Source of the DNA: Chrysochromulina tobinii
Lineage: Eukaryota; Haptophyta; Prymnesiales; Chrysochromulinaceae
NCBI GenBank assembly: GCA_001275005.1
Contig: JWZX01003212.1
Span: 1 to 50,359 of the forward strand
Direction of reading: 5' to 3'
DNA: 50,359 bases
Both the position numbers and the translations under genes were made by a program. This document shows positions 29,702 to 40,000 of the stretch, piece by piece. Under the pieces are notes generated by a model that was not told the DNA's origin, made no database searches, and saw nothing but the letters and a program-made list of their open reading frames with translations. The first letter of the stretch is position 1. Every line of letters begins with the position of its first letter.

Positions 29702-30388
29702 TTCGGCAACGCACAGGCGGCGGCGAGCTGCGTGGACGTGTGGACGGCTCGACAATTTTTCGTTTCGAAGGAAAAATTCACTTGAGGATTACTCGATCGA
29801 CGAAGCTCGTTTCGTTGTCGCGCGTGGAGAAGGTACGTTGATAGGCCACACACCCCCTTAGTAGCCGTTCTCAAAGTGATGCAGAACCCCTTTCCCCCCA
29901 AACTCGCAAGTATTCCATTTATCGGTCTTCGTTCTTGCCCCCGCCGCCCTCCTCGCCGCCCTCCGGCGTCGGTGGTCGGAGGACACACCTCACAGACACG
30001 AGACAGCGTTTCCACTTGTTTGAAGTTTTGTCCGTACAGTATAGACCGTACGGCATTCCTGAAACATCGCTGTATAGGGTCGCTCGTTGAGATAAAACTC
30101 ACTCACCGAGGCCTCCGGCCCTCCGGCCCCCCGCCACCGCACCGACGCTCCGCATGGCCGAGGGGGGACGGGGGGCTGCCGACAGACCGCACACACGCGG
30201 CAAGCTGCACACGCGGGCGCGCGCCTCCTGTTCATTCCGTGGCCAAATTCAAGACGCGAGTAGCACATCTGGATTCGTAGCGCAACCGCTCCATGCGTTT
30301 GAGCGCAGCCTCGAAAGTAACCAGAAGATGTTGTTGGTGCTGTAATGCATGTTTCTTCTCGCACGTCCCCCATTTGTGGCAAGATGGG
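29702..30388. other. Intergenic region
   Basis: 687 bases between minus-strand genes; the right part is the 3' flank of the methyltransferase fragment. A run of ccctccgg/cctccggcc words lies at 30110-30130. Short ORFs on both strands look accidental. Confidence 0.4.
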
Positions 30389-31282
30389 TTAAAGAACCAA
30401 TCGTGCCTTTCGATCAGAGTAAGGTCTTATCCTGCAAACGATTTCAACCGCGTCGGGCAGTGTCGAGAACTCAGCGCCCTCGATATCCATCTTCATCACC
30501 ACACGGCGCGTGCTGTGCACTCCGACGTGCATCGCGAGCAGCCAAGTCAAATTGACGGTCGGTACTCTTGCCGTGGCTGTGTTGGTCATCCCAGTGCTGT
30601 AGTTGAGGAAACTGGACCCCCATTCATGAAATTTGGCGGCGTTATCACTCCAAAAGTCAGCCTCACCATTGCTAGACGCAATGGCCGCGTGAAAAAAGTG
30701 AACGCGTCGAAGCGACTGACGATGTAGTCTGCGCTCGATAGCATGCAAGCGCTCGTAATGAGCGGGGTTAGGCTCAAAGCCCCACGCACATATTTCGCCT
30801 GCCTGGCGGGTGATGCCATATACTCCCAAAGCGTTGTTCAACTCACCATTGAGCGACCTGTTTGAAAACAGAGCTGTGATCCAGTTCCCAATGTTCGAGC
30901 CAAGGTCGAGGTACGTCGTCTGACACCCAGCGAGAGCGTGCACGTCAAGTAATGGCCGAAGATTGACCGACTGAGCCCAAGACCCCGGCACTTGTTTGAA
31001 CTCGTTGGTATAATCGTAGCTGGTGGTTGTTGATGACGGCTTTTGCGGCCAACGCCGTGGGCTTGGCTCCTTGATGTAGTGTGTCTTGAATGTGTTGCTG
31101 ATCATTCTCATGTCGTCGCCCGGGTCCAGTTGCTTCAAAGCCTGCAGATCGCATTGACGGAACCAACTACAATCACCAGAGGCAGCCGAGAATGAAATGA
31201 AGCTGCATCCCGAGCATGCGGAACATTGTTGGCAGCACGCGTCCTCGGACCGCACTTGCCAATGCGCCAGCTTCATCCTCAT
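30389..31282 (-). CDS. PAN-like plus FkbM-family methyltransferase (both ends irregular)
   Basis: The 297-aa frame starts with MRMKLAHWQVRSEDACCQQC, a PAN/apple-like Cys pattern (CCQQCSACSGC...CSWFRQC). From about residue 110 it is an SAM-dependent FkbM-type methyltransferase: YLDLGSNIGNWITALF (SAM motif I), WGFEPNPAHYERL (acidic loop after beta-2) and VVMKMDIEGAEFSTL (the family's DIEGAE motif). FkbM enzymes methylate sugar or lipid hydroxyls. The C-terminus stops about 20 residues after DIEGAE, earlier than usual. A good signal peptide (MPLAWSIVAAAWANASAAAA, ATG at 31394) lies just upstream, but one base out of frame. The gene is therefore either intron-split at both ends or decaying. Confidence 0.6.
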   Translation of the reverse strand: MRMKLAHWQVRSEDACCQQCSACSGCSFISFSAASGDCSWFRQCDLQALKQLDPGDDMRMISNTFKTHYIKEPSPRRWPQKPSSTTTSYDYTNEFKQVPGSWAQSVNLRPLLDVHALAGCQTTYLDLGSNIGNWITALFSNRSLNGELNNALGVYGITRQAGEICAWGFEPNPAHYERLHAIERRLHRQSLRRVHFFHAAIASSNGEADFWSDNAAKFHEWGSSFLNYSTGMTNTATARVPTVNLTWLLAMHVGVHSTRRVVMKMDIEGAEFSTLPDAVEIVCRIRPYSDRKARLVL

Positions 31283-31968
31283 CGCATGCGCTTCCCACTA
31301 TAGTTACAGCGCAGAATCCGGTGGCTGTTACTTCGGCGGCCGCAGCCGATGCATTTGCCCAAGCTGCTGCTACTATTGACCAGGCTAATGGCATCGATCT
31401 CCCAAGCTCCGCCCGGCCGGAGCCCGGACTCGGCGCGGAGAGCGTGGAGACGCGCGGGAATCGCGCGGGCAGTTCTCACAATTCTCGGGGGAGTTCGTAA
31501 AACACCGCCCAATTCTCAGCATGAACCATGATCACCACGGGGCGTCCGTGAAAAACGACGAGACGCTTTCGCTAATCGCACGCGGCACGCGGCGTATACG
31601 CGAATGACGTTCCGTGCGGTAATCGGTATCCGTCGCGGACACACCTCGCGCGGCGCCGCCGGTAACGGAGATCTCACTGCTCCGCGGGTCCGTGCGCGCT
31701 GCGCTGCCGCATGCACCCAATGCATGCACCTCACGTAACGTGCCCCTAACACGCACAGACGCCCACGGCCACTCAGCACGCACGCACACGCGCGAGCACG
31801 TCACACGTCGCCACACTACGCCAGACACGTCAGCACGACGCACCGAAAACACAACCCGCAAACTGTACTCTCGAGATGGACACACGTATGCACATCGCAC
31901 GCGCATGCTAAGCGTTAGTATCACGGTGGTGGCCTCACCGAAATTGCCCACAGAGCCCGCGCCAGCCC
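31283..31968. other. Intergenic region, with a possible out-of-frame signal-peptide segment
   Basis: 686 bases. On the minus strand 31300-31394 encodes a signal-peptide-like segment one base out of frame with the methyltransferase gene. The rest (31510-31960) is rich in cacacg/cgcacg words and shows no gene. Confidence 0.4.
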
Positions 31969-33246
31969 TCAGTTGGCAGCCTTCATGATGCTGGCAGAGA
32001 ACTCGTCGTAGTTGATGATGCCGTCGCCGCTCGAGTCGACCTCGTCAAGCAGTGTCTCCACCACCTTGACGTCGAGGTCGCCTCGCTGCAGCCCTGTGTA
32101 GAAGGCGAAGTATTTCATCAGGTTGAAGTCTTGCAGCATCTTCTTGATCTCCTCGCGTGAGAGCACGCCGTCGCCCGAGTCGTCAATGTCCTTGAGAGCC
32201 GCACGCACGGTGCTGTGCTTCTTCATGAGCCGCTCGCAGATGAGCCTCTTGGCGAAGTTGACTTCGCCCACTCGCGCGCCACGCTTGCCCGTGGGCTTGT
32301 CCTCCTCCCTCTGTTTCACCGCCTGCTTCGCCCGCATGCCCTCGAGCGCCGCTGTCGTGTTCGACGATTGGATGAAGCCGCCCACGTCGAATCGAGAGTC
32401 GCTCGCAGTCTGCGCCTCGAACGCTTTGATGTCAGCCTGGTTCTTGTCGTACAGAGCCTGCTGCTCCGCGCTGAGCTTGCCGCGCAGCTGGATGTCGTAC
32501 TTCCCGCCGTCGGACATCTTCTGCACCGCGTACGCGAATGGCATCCACAGAATGAGCGGCTCTGGCTGACCGAAGCCCTGCACGTCCGTGCCCTGGCTGC
32601 CGTGCGCGGCGTCCAGTCGCATGTGCTTCTTGACGAGGGCGTCAAACTCGGCGCTTGTCATCGCGAGGCGCGTCCACTGGTCGCCCATGGCGTAGCAAAT
32701 GGCGCGGCGGAAGGTCGGCACGTCCAAGAAGGAACGGTTGCGGATGGGCATCCTAGAGTACTGCGGCCGCTTGAGAAAGTCGTCCATCAGATCGACGATG
32801 CTGAGGCTGCGCTCGCGCAAGATCATCGAGATGCGCTCCTCGATGGGCAACGAGTTGGCGGGGTGGCGCGGCGACTGCCCGAGCATGTCGCCCGGCAGGT
32901 TCTTTTCGTTCAACCGGATCACCTGAACCGCTGGGTGGCTCTCTGGCAGCTTCTCTCCTGGGAACTTCGTCGCGTGCCCGTGCGTGAGCAGGTCGGCCAT
33001 GTCAAAGGTGGCGCCCGTCCTCGCAGCTGTCCGATGGTGGGCGATGGTCGAGTCGTTGCGTAGGTCCTGGTTATTGGCATCCTCATTTCCAAAGTCATAT
33101 TTGAAGGCTGCACGCCCTTCAGATGGCGACGATGCCGCCACCTTGGCCAGGTACGCGCCCGCGCGTGCGCCCGACCCGGGCGTTGGAACGTAGCCGACGG
33201 CACCTGCCTTGGGTGGCGATGGAGCCCCTTGCATGCGAGGTGGCAT
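31969..33246 (-). CDS. EF-hand calcium-binding protein, probably ciliary/axonemal type
   Basis: The ATG at 33246 (MPPRMQGAPSPPKAG) gives 425 aa; the frame continues upstream without an ATG. The body holds helical segments (ERISMILRERSLSIVDLMDD, FRRAICYAMGDQWTRLAMT). The C-terminus has two canonical EF-hand loops, DIDDSGDGVLSREE and DEVDSSGDGIINYDEF, each with acidic residues at positions 1, 3 or 5 and 12. Proteins with this build, a helical front and terminal paired EF-hands, occur among flagellar and axonemal proteins; this role is inferred. It is divergently arranged with the coiled-coil gene, start codons about 300 bases apart, sharing a promoter region. Confidence 0.75.
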   Translation of the reverse strand: MPPRMQGAPSPPKAGAVGYVPTPGSGARAGAYLAKVAASSPSEGRAAFKYDFGNEDANNQDLRNDSTIAHHRTAARTGATFDMADLLTHGHATKFPGEKLPESHPAVQVIRLNEKNLPGDMLGQSPRHPANSLPIEERISMILRERSLSIVDLMDDFLKRPQYSRMPIRNRSFLDVPTFRRAICYAMGDQWTRLAMTSAEFDALVKKHMRLDAAHGSQGTDVQGFGQPEPLILWMPFAYAVQKMSDGGKYDIQLRGKLSAEQQALYDKNQADIKAFEAQTASDSRFDVGGFIQSSNTTAALEGMRAKQAVKQREEDKPTGKRGARVGEVNFAKRLICERLMKKHSTVRAALKDIDDSGDGVLSREEIKKMLQDFNLMKYFAFYTGLQRGDLDVKVVETLLDEVDSSGDGIINYDEFSASIMKAAN

Positions 33247-33543
33247 GGCGGCCGACACAGCAGCCGAAGGCACCCAGCGTGTCCCAGCGTCTTGCGGAAG
33301 GGTGATCGGCCTCGCAAAAGAGCCGCGTTTCGCCTCACAAACTTGAAGTTTTTTGGATGTTTGGATTTGTCTTGCCAAAAGAAGAATTATGGCCCTCGCC
33401 GACGCGACTCATCTCCAAAGTTTGCATCCTGTAGGCTCGAAATTGGGCAAAAGTGGCGCGAGACGAATTCTTCACTCTGTGAGTATGAAACTGCCAATTC
33501 TCAGGCTGCGCTTTTCCTGCAGCCGCCCACATATCTTTCCGTC
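33247..33543. promoter_or_regulatory. Divergent promoter region
   Basis: 297 bases between the start codons of the EF-hand gene (-) and the coiled-coil gene (+). No TATA box or known motif stands out; tttttt/aaagaag patches lie near 33345-33385. Called a promoter by position only. Confidence 0.4.
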
Positions 33544-34684
33544 ATGGCCTCTGGCTCCTACTCTTATCGCGCGGGATGGTCCACCACTTTAGCGCCTTCG
33601 CTGAAAGACCTGCGTTCATCCGCTGCGCAGGCCGCCGTTGGCCTCAACGCCGATCTGCTCGCAATCGCTGAACACTTGGACGTGGTCGACGTGACCAGCA
33701 ACACGCCTGTGGCTTTGAATAGCAACGGGGGCGACGAGTTGCTAAAGACGGCCTTGGCGTCCGCCATGCGGCGCAGCTTTGAAACGCTCGATACTGCCCG
33801 CGAGGGGATGCAGGAGGCGGCAGCCGAGTATCGGAGAAGCCTCGCTTCCGCGTCAGATGAGGAGAATCCATTCGAAAAAACCTCAGCGGCGGCGGCGGCG
33901 GCAGACGCAAGAGAAGAGGCGGCCCGAGCGGCGGACGCAGCCAAAGCAGCGGAGGCGGCCAAAGCAGCGGAGGCGGCGGCGGAGGCCAGCCGCCGCCGAA
34001 GCTGCCGCTAGGCAGCGGGCAAAGACGCCTCAGGAGCTCGCGGCGGAGGCGCAGCAGGAGGCGGCGCGGCAGAAGCTCGAGGCGGCGCAGAAGATCCTGC
34101 GTGAAGCGCAGGAGCGCCTGCTGGCAATCGAGAAGAAGAAGGCCGACTTATCGAATCGCCGCGCGACGGTCTCCGACGCAGAGTACGAGCGCATCCAATT
34201 TCTGCTCCTCGAGCGCGCTAAGGTGGCCGCTGCCGAGCAAGCGCAGCGCGAGGCGCAGCGCGAGGCCGAGGAGGCGAGTGAGAAAGAGGCGCGAGAGCTC
34301 GCGCAGCACGAGCGCGAGCAAATCTCGGGCAACCTCACCAGACGCGGCGGGAAGTCTTTTCGCGCCAAGGGCAAAAAGGCCTCGATCAGCAGCAGTACCG
34401 AACCCAAGAAGGACGGCAGTACCGAACCCAAGAAGGACGGGAACCGATTGATTGGGCTGATCAGCACCCGCGGCATGGGCAGCCGAAAGACTCTCGTCAA
34501 CCCAAACGTTGGCCTCCACGTGGACGAGCAGGACGGGCTGCTGCCGGGCCTCCACTCCGAGAAGCCAGCCGATGAAGGGAGGAGCAAACCCAAAGGGAAA
34601 GGGATTCTGGCCGGACTCGTGTCCACTAGGGGCGGGCCGGCGGCGGCGGCGCGGGGGCGTGACATGGAGCCGCTCGAGGCGTAG
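33544..34684 (+). CDS. Ala-rich coiled-coil protein (single-base frame break)
   Basis: ATG at 33544 (MASGSYSYRAGWSTTLAPSL). The first frame runs to 34011 and ends in an Ala-rich helix (AADAAKAAEAAKAAEAAAEA). From about 33985 the sensible sequence continues one base on in the next frame: RQRAKTPQELAAEAQQEAAR, KILREAQERLLAIEKKKADL, AEQAQREAQREAEEASEKEA, then two STEPKKDG repeats and two (I/L)ISTRG / LVSTRG motifs, ending at 34684. Dropping one base in the gccgccgcc run joins them. The protein is a long charged helix with heptad character, probably cytoskeletal. The paired G-L-(I/V)-S-T-R-G motifs are unexplained. No enzyme motif is present. Confidence 0.65.
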
Positions 34685-35036
34685 CGCGCCGCGCGCGCCG
34701 CGCCCATCCCCTAAGAGCGTGCGTGCGTTTTCATATGTAGAGATCTCTGTGCGTGCATGACAGCCTGCATCCACTCAGCCGGAAGAGCAGGGAAGAAGAG
34801 GGTCCACTGTCCCCGGTCAGATCATGTGAGATCCGCTTGTCATCTTTGACCGCGCTAGATCAGGCCCTATGCGTGGTTTACGTCGAAGTCGCGCGTCGCG
34901 AAGAGTCCTCCTCATATGAGTTCTGAACTCGCGCCGTGATGGCGGTACTTGACAAATCCTCTCGCCCAAGCGCAAAAACCGCAACCAAAAACGGAATTCG
35001 TGGGAGCGGACGCGTCCCTCCAAAGCGGGACCGCAC
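34685..35036. other. Intergenic region
   Basis: 352 bases between two plus-strand genes, holding the terminator of the coiled-coil gene and the promoter of the Myb-like gene. No recognisable motif is seen. Confidence 0.4.
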
Positions 35037-36809
35037 ATGCCCAAGACAGTAGCCTCCCGGAGGAGCGAACAGGTGGCACCAACGGCGGTGGCGAATCCTT
35101 ATGAGCGCCCCAAGGAAGTGGGCACCAGGTGGTCGCAAGAGGAAGATCAGGCCCTGAGGGCGGCCATCGAGCAGCACACGACACCCAAAGGTCCTTCATG
35201 GCCCCTCATCGCCCAAACGCTAGGGCAGCTGGGCTTCGATCGGACCGTTGCGATGTGCCGCAACCGTCTCAGCCGAATGAACGCAGACACCTCGAGTTCG
35301 ACGCGCGTCTGCAGCCTGTGCGGCTTCTCGCCCATCAAGGGCCACACGTGCACGGGTGGGCCGGACATCGCACGCCCCTCCGAAGCCACGTCGATGGGCC
35401 CAAGCTTGGTGATCACCAAGTTGCTGGCGCACTCGGAGAAGAGCAGTGTCGTCGGCGACCTCGACCATGTCATCATCTACCAGCGCATCTGCCCCCTCGA
35501 GGCGTGCGTACGCGGCGCTGGCGACGTGCCGGAGGTCGCACTGCGCGTGTCGCTCATCTTCGCCGACGACGGCGAGCCCGTGCCGGAGAGCGACGCGGAC
35601 AATAGCCCCCTCATTGCGGCGGGTGCGGATGCGATGATCAGCCCCCGCTCGGGCATCGCCGCCTTCCCCCGCTTTCGCCTCGGAAAGGCAGTGGTGTTAG
35701 TACCAGATCATAAGCGCCGCCGCTTCCGTCTGCGCTTGGCGCCGCGCGACGAGGGGATGCGGAAGGAGCTGCCCTGGCTGTGCGCCGACTCGGAGCCGTT
35801 CCAAGTGAAGGCCATAGCCCGCCACTACCGCGGCACGAGCGTCCTCCCCACGGCCAACTCCGTGGCCACCCATCCACCGACCTCGGCCGTCTCGTCAGTT
35901 GCTGCCGTCTCGTCAGTTGTGCAACTGTGGGAGGCAGCCGACGAGTTCAAATGGTGGGCGGCGCCGCCGCCGCTCGAAGCGCAGCTGCCGCCTCTCAGGA
36001 CGACGACGCTGCCACCGCCGCACGCGCGCCTCTCTGCGCTAGGGTACAACCTCTCTCCGTGCAAACTGCCGAAGCTGCAGCTGCACACCACCGGATTGTG
36101 GTACAACCTCTCTCCGTGCAAGCTGGATCATGCGACGCCGCCACTAGGGGCTCAGCCACTGAAGATCGCGCGCGGGCCGCCACTAACGCTTGCGGATGCG
36201 GGCCAGCGGCTGCTGTGCATCGAGCGGTCGCTGACGTGCAGGAAGGGCGGTGCACCCAAGGCCGAGCCCGAGGGCGGCATGCCGGCGCCCATCTCGGCGC
36301 CCGACGGTTTCGTCACATCGACGCCCATCTCGGCGCCCGAGGGCGTCGTGCCGGCGCATGGTGCGAGAGGGACATCCATGCCGGCTGCTCACGACGGCGC
36401 TCCGAAGGCGGCGCGCGGGCCCTCTGTCGCGAAAGAGGAGGACGACGAGGAGGACGAGGGGAGTGCCGACGAGAGTGTGTGCGTGGGTGGTGCGTGCGAG
36501 GGTGGTGTGTGCGATCGGGACGATGCGGACGAGGCCGAAGCCGACCCTATGAGCACCGATGCCGAAGACGACGCCGACGACGACGAGCAGGTGGACGTGG
36601 TGGACTTCGACTTCGACTCCGACGCTTTTGACCTCGACCTCGACACCGACGCCAAGGGCAGCGTGTGCCGCTCGTCGTCGCCCTCGCAGTGCGGCGAGCC
36701 ATCCGACGGTGCGGTCGCGGAGGAGGGCATGAGCCCACCCTCGAGCCAGGACAGCAGCTTCGATTGGCTCCCGACTGGCTCCCAGGTCGAAGAATTACTC
36801 GACTGTTGA
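35037..36809 (+). CDS. Myb/SANT-domain transcription regulator with Cys/His knuckle and acidic tail
   Basis: ATG at 35037, 590 aa, uninterrupted. Residues ~25-80 form a Myb/SANT-like helix-turn-helix (TRWSQEEDQALRAAIEQHTT, GPSWPLIAQTLGQL, RNRLSRM) with regularly placed Trp. A CSLCGFSPIKGHTC segment (~90-105) is a plausible zinc knuckle. Residues ~120-265 look like a folded, beta-rich domain (LVITKLLAHSEKSSVVGDLD, VALRVSLIFADDGEPVPES, KAVVLVPDHKRRRFRLRLAP) that I cannot name. The rest is low complexity, with two YNLSPCKL repeats, ISAP(D/E)G repeats and a very acidic C-terminus (DDEQVDVVDFDFDSDAFDLD) of transactivation type. A nuclear DNA-binding regulator is the best reading. Confidence 0.7.
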   Translation: MPKTVASRRSEQVAPTAVANPYERPKEVGTRWSQEEDQALRAAIEQHTTPKGPSWPLIAQTLGQLGFDRTVAMCRNRLSRMNADTSSSTRVCSLCGFSPIKGHTCTGGPDIARPSEATSMGPSLVITKLLAHSEKSSVVGDLDHVIIYQRICPLEACVRGAGDVPEVALRVSLIFADDGEPVPESDADNSPLIAAGADAMISPRSGIAAFPRFRLGKAVVLVPDHKRRRFRLRLAPRDEGMRKELPWLCADSEPFQVKAIARHYRGTSVLPTANSVATHPPTSAVSSVAAVSSVVQLWEAADEFKWWAAPPPLEAQLPPLRTTTLPPPHARLSALGYNLSPCKLPKLQLHTTGLWYNLSPCKLDHATPPLGAQPLKIARGPPLTLADAGQRLLCIERSLTCRKGGAPKAEPEGGMPAPISAPDGFVTSTPISAPEGVVPAHGARGTSMPAAHDGAPKAARGPSVAKEEDDEEDEGSADESVCVGGACEGGVCDRDDADEAEADPMSTDAEDDADDDEQVDVVDFDFDSDAFDLDLDTDAKGSVCRSSSPSQCGEPSDGAVAEEGMSPPSSQDSSFDWLPTGSQVEELLDC

Positions 36810-37062
36810 GAAGGCAACGCTCTAGCAACGCTCGGGTCGAGAGTTAAGAATGGAGTGCCGATGGGGGCAGTTTGTGGGGCGTCTCGCCAGTCTCCAGTCT
36901 GGGCACTGGGGAGCTCGGCGAGATGGGTTTGAGGTCCAGATCACCCGCGAGACGGATGGGTTCGAGCGATCGGGATCGCGAGGTACCTTGAGACGTTACA
37001 CTTTTACGATAGATACACGGGCGTCGGGTACGCGAGGTATAGCATGGCAATTTACGCGCGTA

Positions 37063-40000
37063 CTACGACAGTTGCTCACAGCTCAACACCTCATTGCTCG
37101 CGAGTTCGATGCTAAAGGGCCCCGTCTGGCCGGCCCCAAAGGTAGAAGGCACGAGCACGAGCGTGACGGGTCGAGGCTCGTGCAGCTCGAGCGCACAGCT
37201 CGCCTCGAGCGTGGGCGCGAAGCAGGTCTCGTGCACGAGGCGAGCGTGCGACTTGCTGCGTAGAGGCACGCGGCGCGCAGCACCGGGCGGACTGGCACCG
37301 GCACCGGTGCTCGGGCCGCGAAGCAAGTAGAAGCCTACCATGCTGTCCACCGGTTTGTCAAGCATCGGAAGGGTCCACTCAGCCTCGGGGCGCCGCAGCA
37401 CGATGTGCAGGCTCGCGGCGGCGCCCCGAGCGCCAGCCGCGCCGGCAACGCCGACGGTGATGGCGTATTGCGGATTGGTGCCCCACGTCTCTTCCAAATG
37501 ACAGCCGCCCGCGTTCGGCGCGCCGCCACCCGCATGGCTGCCGCGGCTGGCGCGGCTGGCGCGGCTGCTCCCGGAGGCCACTGACGAGGTCGAGTCCGCC
37601 TTGAGGCGCGCGGGGGCGGGGCCCATCCCCGATTGAGCGGCCGATTCGGACGGCCGGGGGCCACCGGGGGGGAGCGGCTTGCCATGCCAACTGCCCTTGA
37701 TGGTCAGGGAGTACGCCTCGTGCGCGAGCGGCACGCACGAGACAGGGGTGTCCGAGAGTACAGTGAGACGGAAGCGGCCGGGCTGACCAGGCTCAAGCGT
37801 GGACGGTACGAGGACCCGTGGCACAGTCGCTCGGAGCGCTATCAGGCCACTCGCGAGGCTCTCGGACACGTACCTGTGGGGACGCGGCGCCGTGGTGAGC
37901 ACGTGCATGCAAGGCAGGGCATCAGGTGGCCATCAAGATACCGGGCGGCGCCGTGGTGAGCACGTGCATGCGAGGCAGGTCATCAGGTGGCAATCACGAG
38001 ACCACTCGCGAGGCTTTCCGCTCATGTACCCAATGGACGCCTCGAGAGTGTCGGCCGACGCTGTCAGCATGCCACGCAAACTCCGAGCCGCCGCGTGCGC
38101 AGCGGCGATCGCCTCCGGGGTGGCGTGCGCGGCAGGCGGCCACACTTCTCGCGGCATCGGCGACAGTCCTCGTGGATTGAGGCCTACGCGGGCCACCGAT
38201 GCCGAACAACTCGAGCTCCTCGTCGGTCTTGGAGAGCGAAGGATGCGAGAGCACTGGCAGCAGCTGCCCCGACGCACCGCGCACGTTACCGCTCAGCCCA
38301 GCCAACACCACCACGCCGCCGGCGCCGCCGGCGCCGCCGCTAGGGGCAGCTGCGGCGCGTAGCACCTGCACCCCAATGGCTCGGGCGCGTTCGAATGGAG
38401 CTGCCAGGTCGTCCAGCATCACCACGTCGTCTTTCGCCTCCTCCGGCGCCTCCTCATTCGTCGCGGCCGGTGCCTCCGCACTAGAATGTGCCCAACACGG
38501 CGCGCTCGAAGGTGCGCCGTCAGCAGCTGCCGCGACGGAGGCCGCCTCCACCGTGGCGCGCGTCGGTGAGGCGCCCGGGCGCTCGACGAGTCGTTCTAGC
38601 ACTACGATCGCCCGCCCGTCGACTGCCGCCCCTAGGCCGTATTGCGGGTTGACCGCCCGCGAGACCGACGGCCAGCTGCCGCCATCAGAGCGCCGCGCGG
38701 CGGCCGAGTCTGCCGCCATCTGAGTGTCTGCCGCGGCGCTGGGCCCCACGCCCCGCCAGCATCCGATGAGGCTCGTGCGGTGGAGCGGCGCGATCGGCGT
38801 GAGCGTGACTGGAGCGTCACTCCATAACCGAAGGAAGAAACCGCCGCCGACCGCTACCTCCGCGGTGCTCGCAACCGCCGCCGCCGCCGCCGACGCTGCC
38901 GCCGACGCATCACCCGTGCCCTCTGCGCGTGAGGTGCCCATCTCGGCGCCCAATACGGCGCCCATCTCGGCGCCCGTCGGCTTCGTCACTTCGGCGTACC
39001 ACCACGGCACGAGCACAAAGCTCGCGGCCTCGGGAGCGAGCCAGCGCACGCTCACGTCACGGCTGAGCTGCGGGCCGGCTTGGGCCGCAAGCTGCTCCGC
39101 GTCCAGCGTCCACACGCGCGCGCCCGTGCCGCCTCCGCTTGTATTCGATGAGTTCCTGCCGGCATGCAGGACACTCAGAGCGAGCACGCGGGGTTTGCGC
39201 CCTGCCTGGCCGAGGCTCGCGAAGATCAGTGCCTTGCCCTTACAGCTCAGCTGCCACTGCGGGTTGGTGCACCAGGTGGGGGCGGTGGGCACGCCGCCCG
39301 AAAGTGTCGGCACGCGCAGCCGGTGCTGCAGCCAGCAGCTCGCCTCCAAGCCGCTCAGCACGGCGTCCTCATGGGCGGCCGGATGGAGCAAGGGCCTTGG
39401 AGGTGCCTCGGGCAGCGTGCGGCACAGAAGGACCTTGTCGAAGAGCTTGAGGAAGATTTCGAGGCGAACCCACGCGTCGCCCGCATCCACCTCGCCCACG
39501 TCCTCGTCCGCGCCGCGCGCCGCCGCCCCATCGCCACCGCCCGATTTGACTGCGGCCGTGTCACGGATGAGGATCGAGAGGCCAGCCGCCTGATTGCTCA
39601 CCTCGAGGATGGCGTACGCGTGATTGGCCGGGATGTGCGGCGCGTCGTCGGGCTCGCCCTTGGCGCGCCCGCGCCGCGTGCAGCACATGAGCGCACGCTG
39701 CTCGTACGCCTTCTTGAGCGACGTGCCCAGAAGCGACTGCGCCTCGGCGCCTTCGTCTGTCAGTCGGAGTTGCTCGCACACGCCGCCAGTCAGGTCGACG
39801 AGAGCCTCTATGCTCCGCCCACCCTCGAGCGCGGCGTACGAGCCGTGCAGCTTGGCAAAGGCCTTCTCCACCAGCGCCGCCCAGCCAGCGCCGCTCGTGC
39901 CGCAAAAGAGCGGCCTGCCAGAGGCGTCACACGGTAGCAACGTGTCGATCACCACCTCCCGCCACCAGCCGTTCGGGCACAGGCGGACGCGAACGCGGCC

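Noticed and set aside
36940-36985. tRNA T-loop-like gggttcgag
   Set aside because: The flanking bases do not form a T stem, and no A box or acceptor stem is found nearby.
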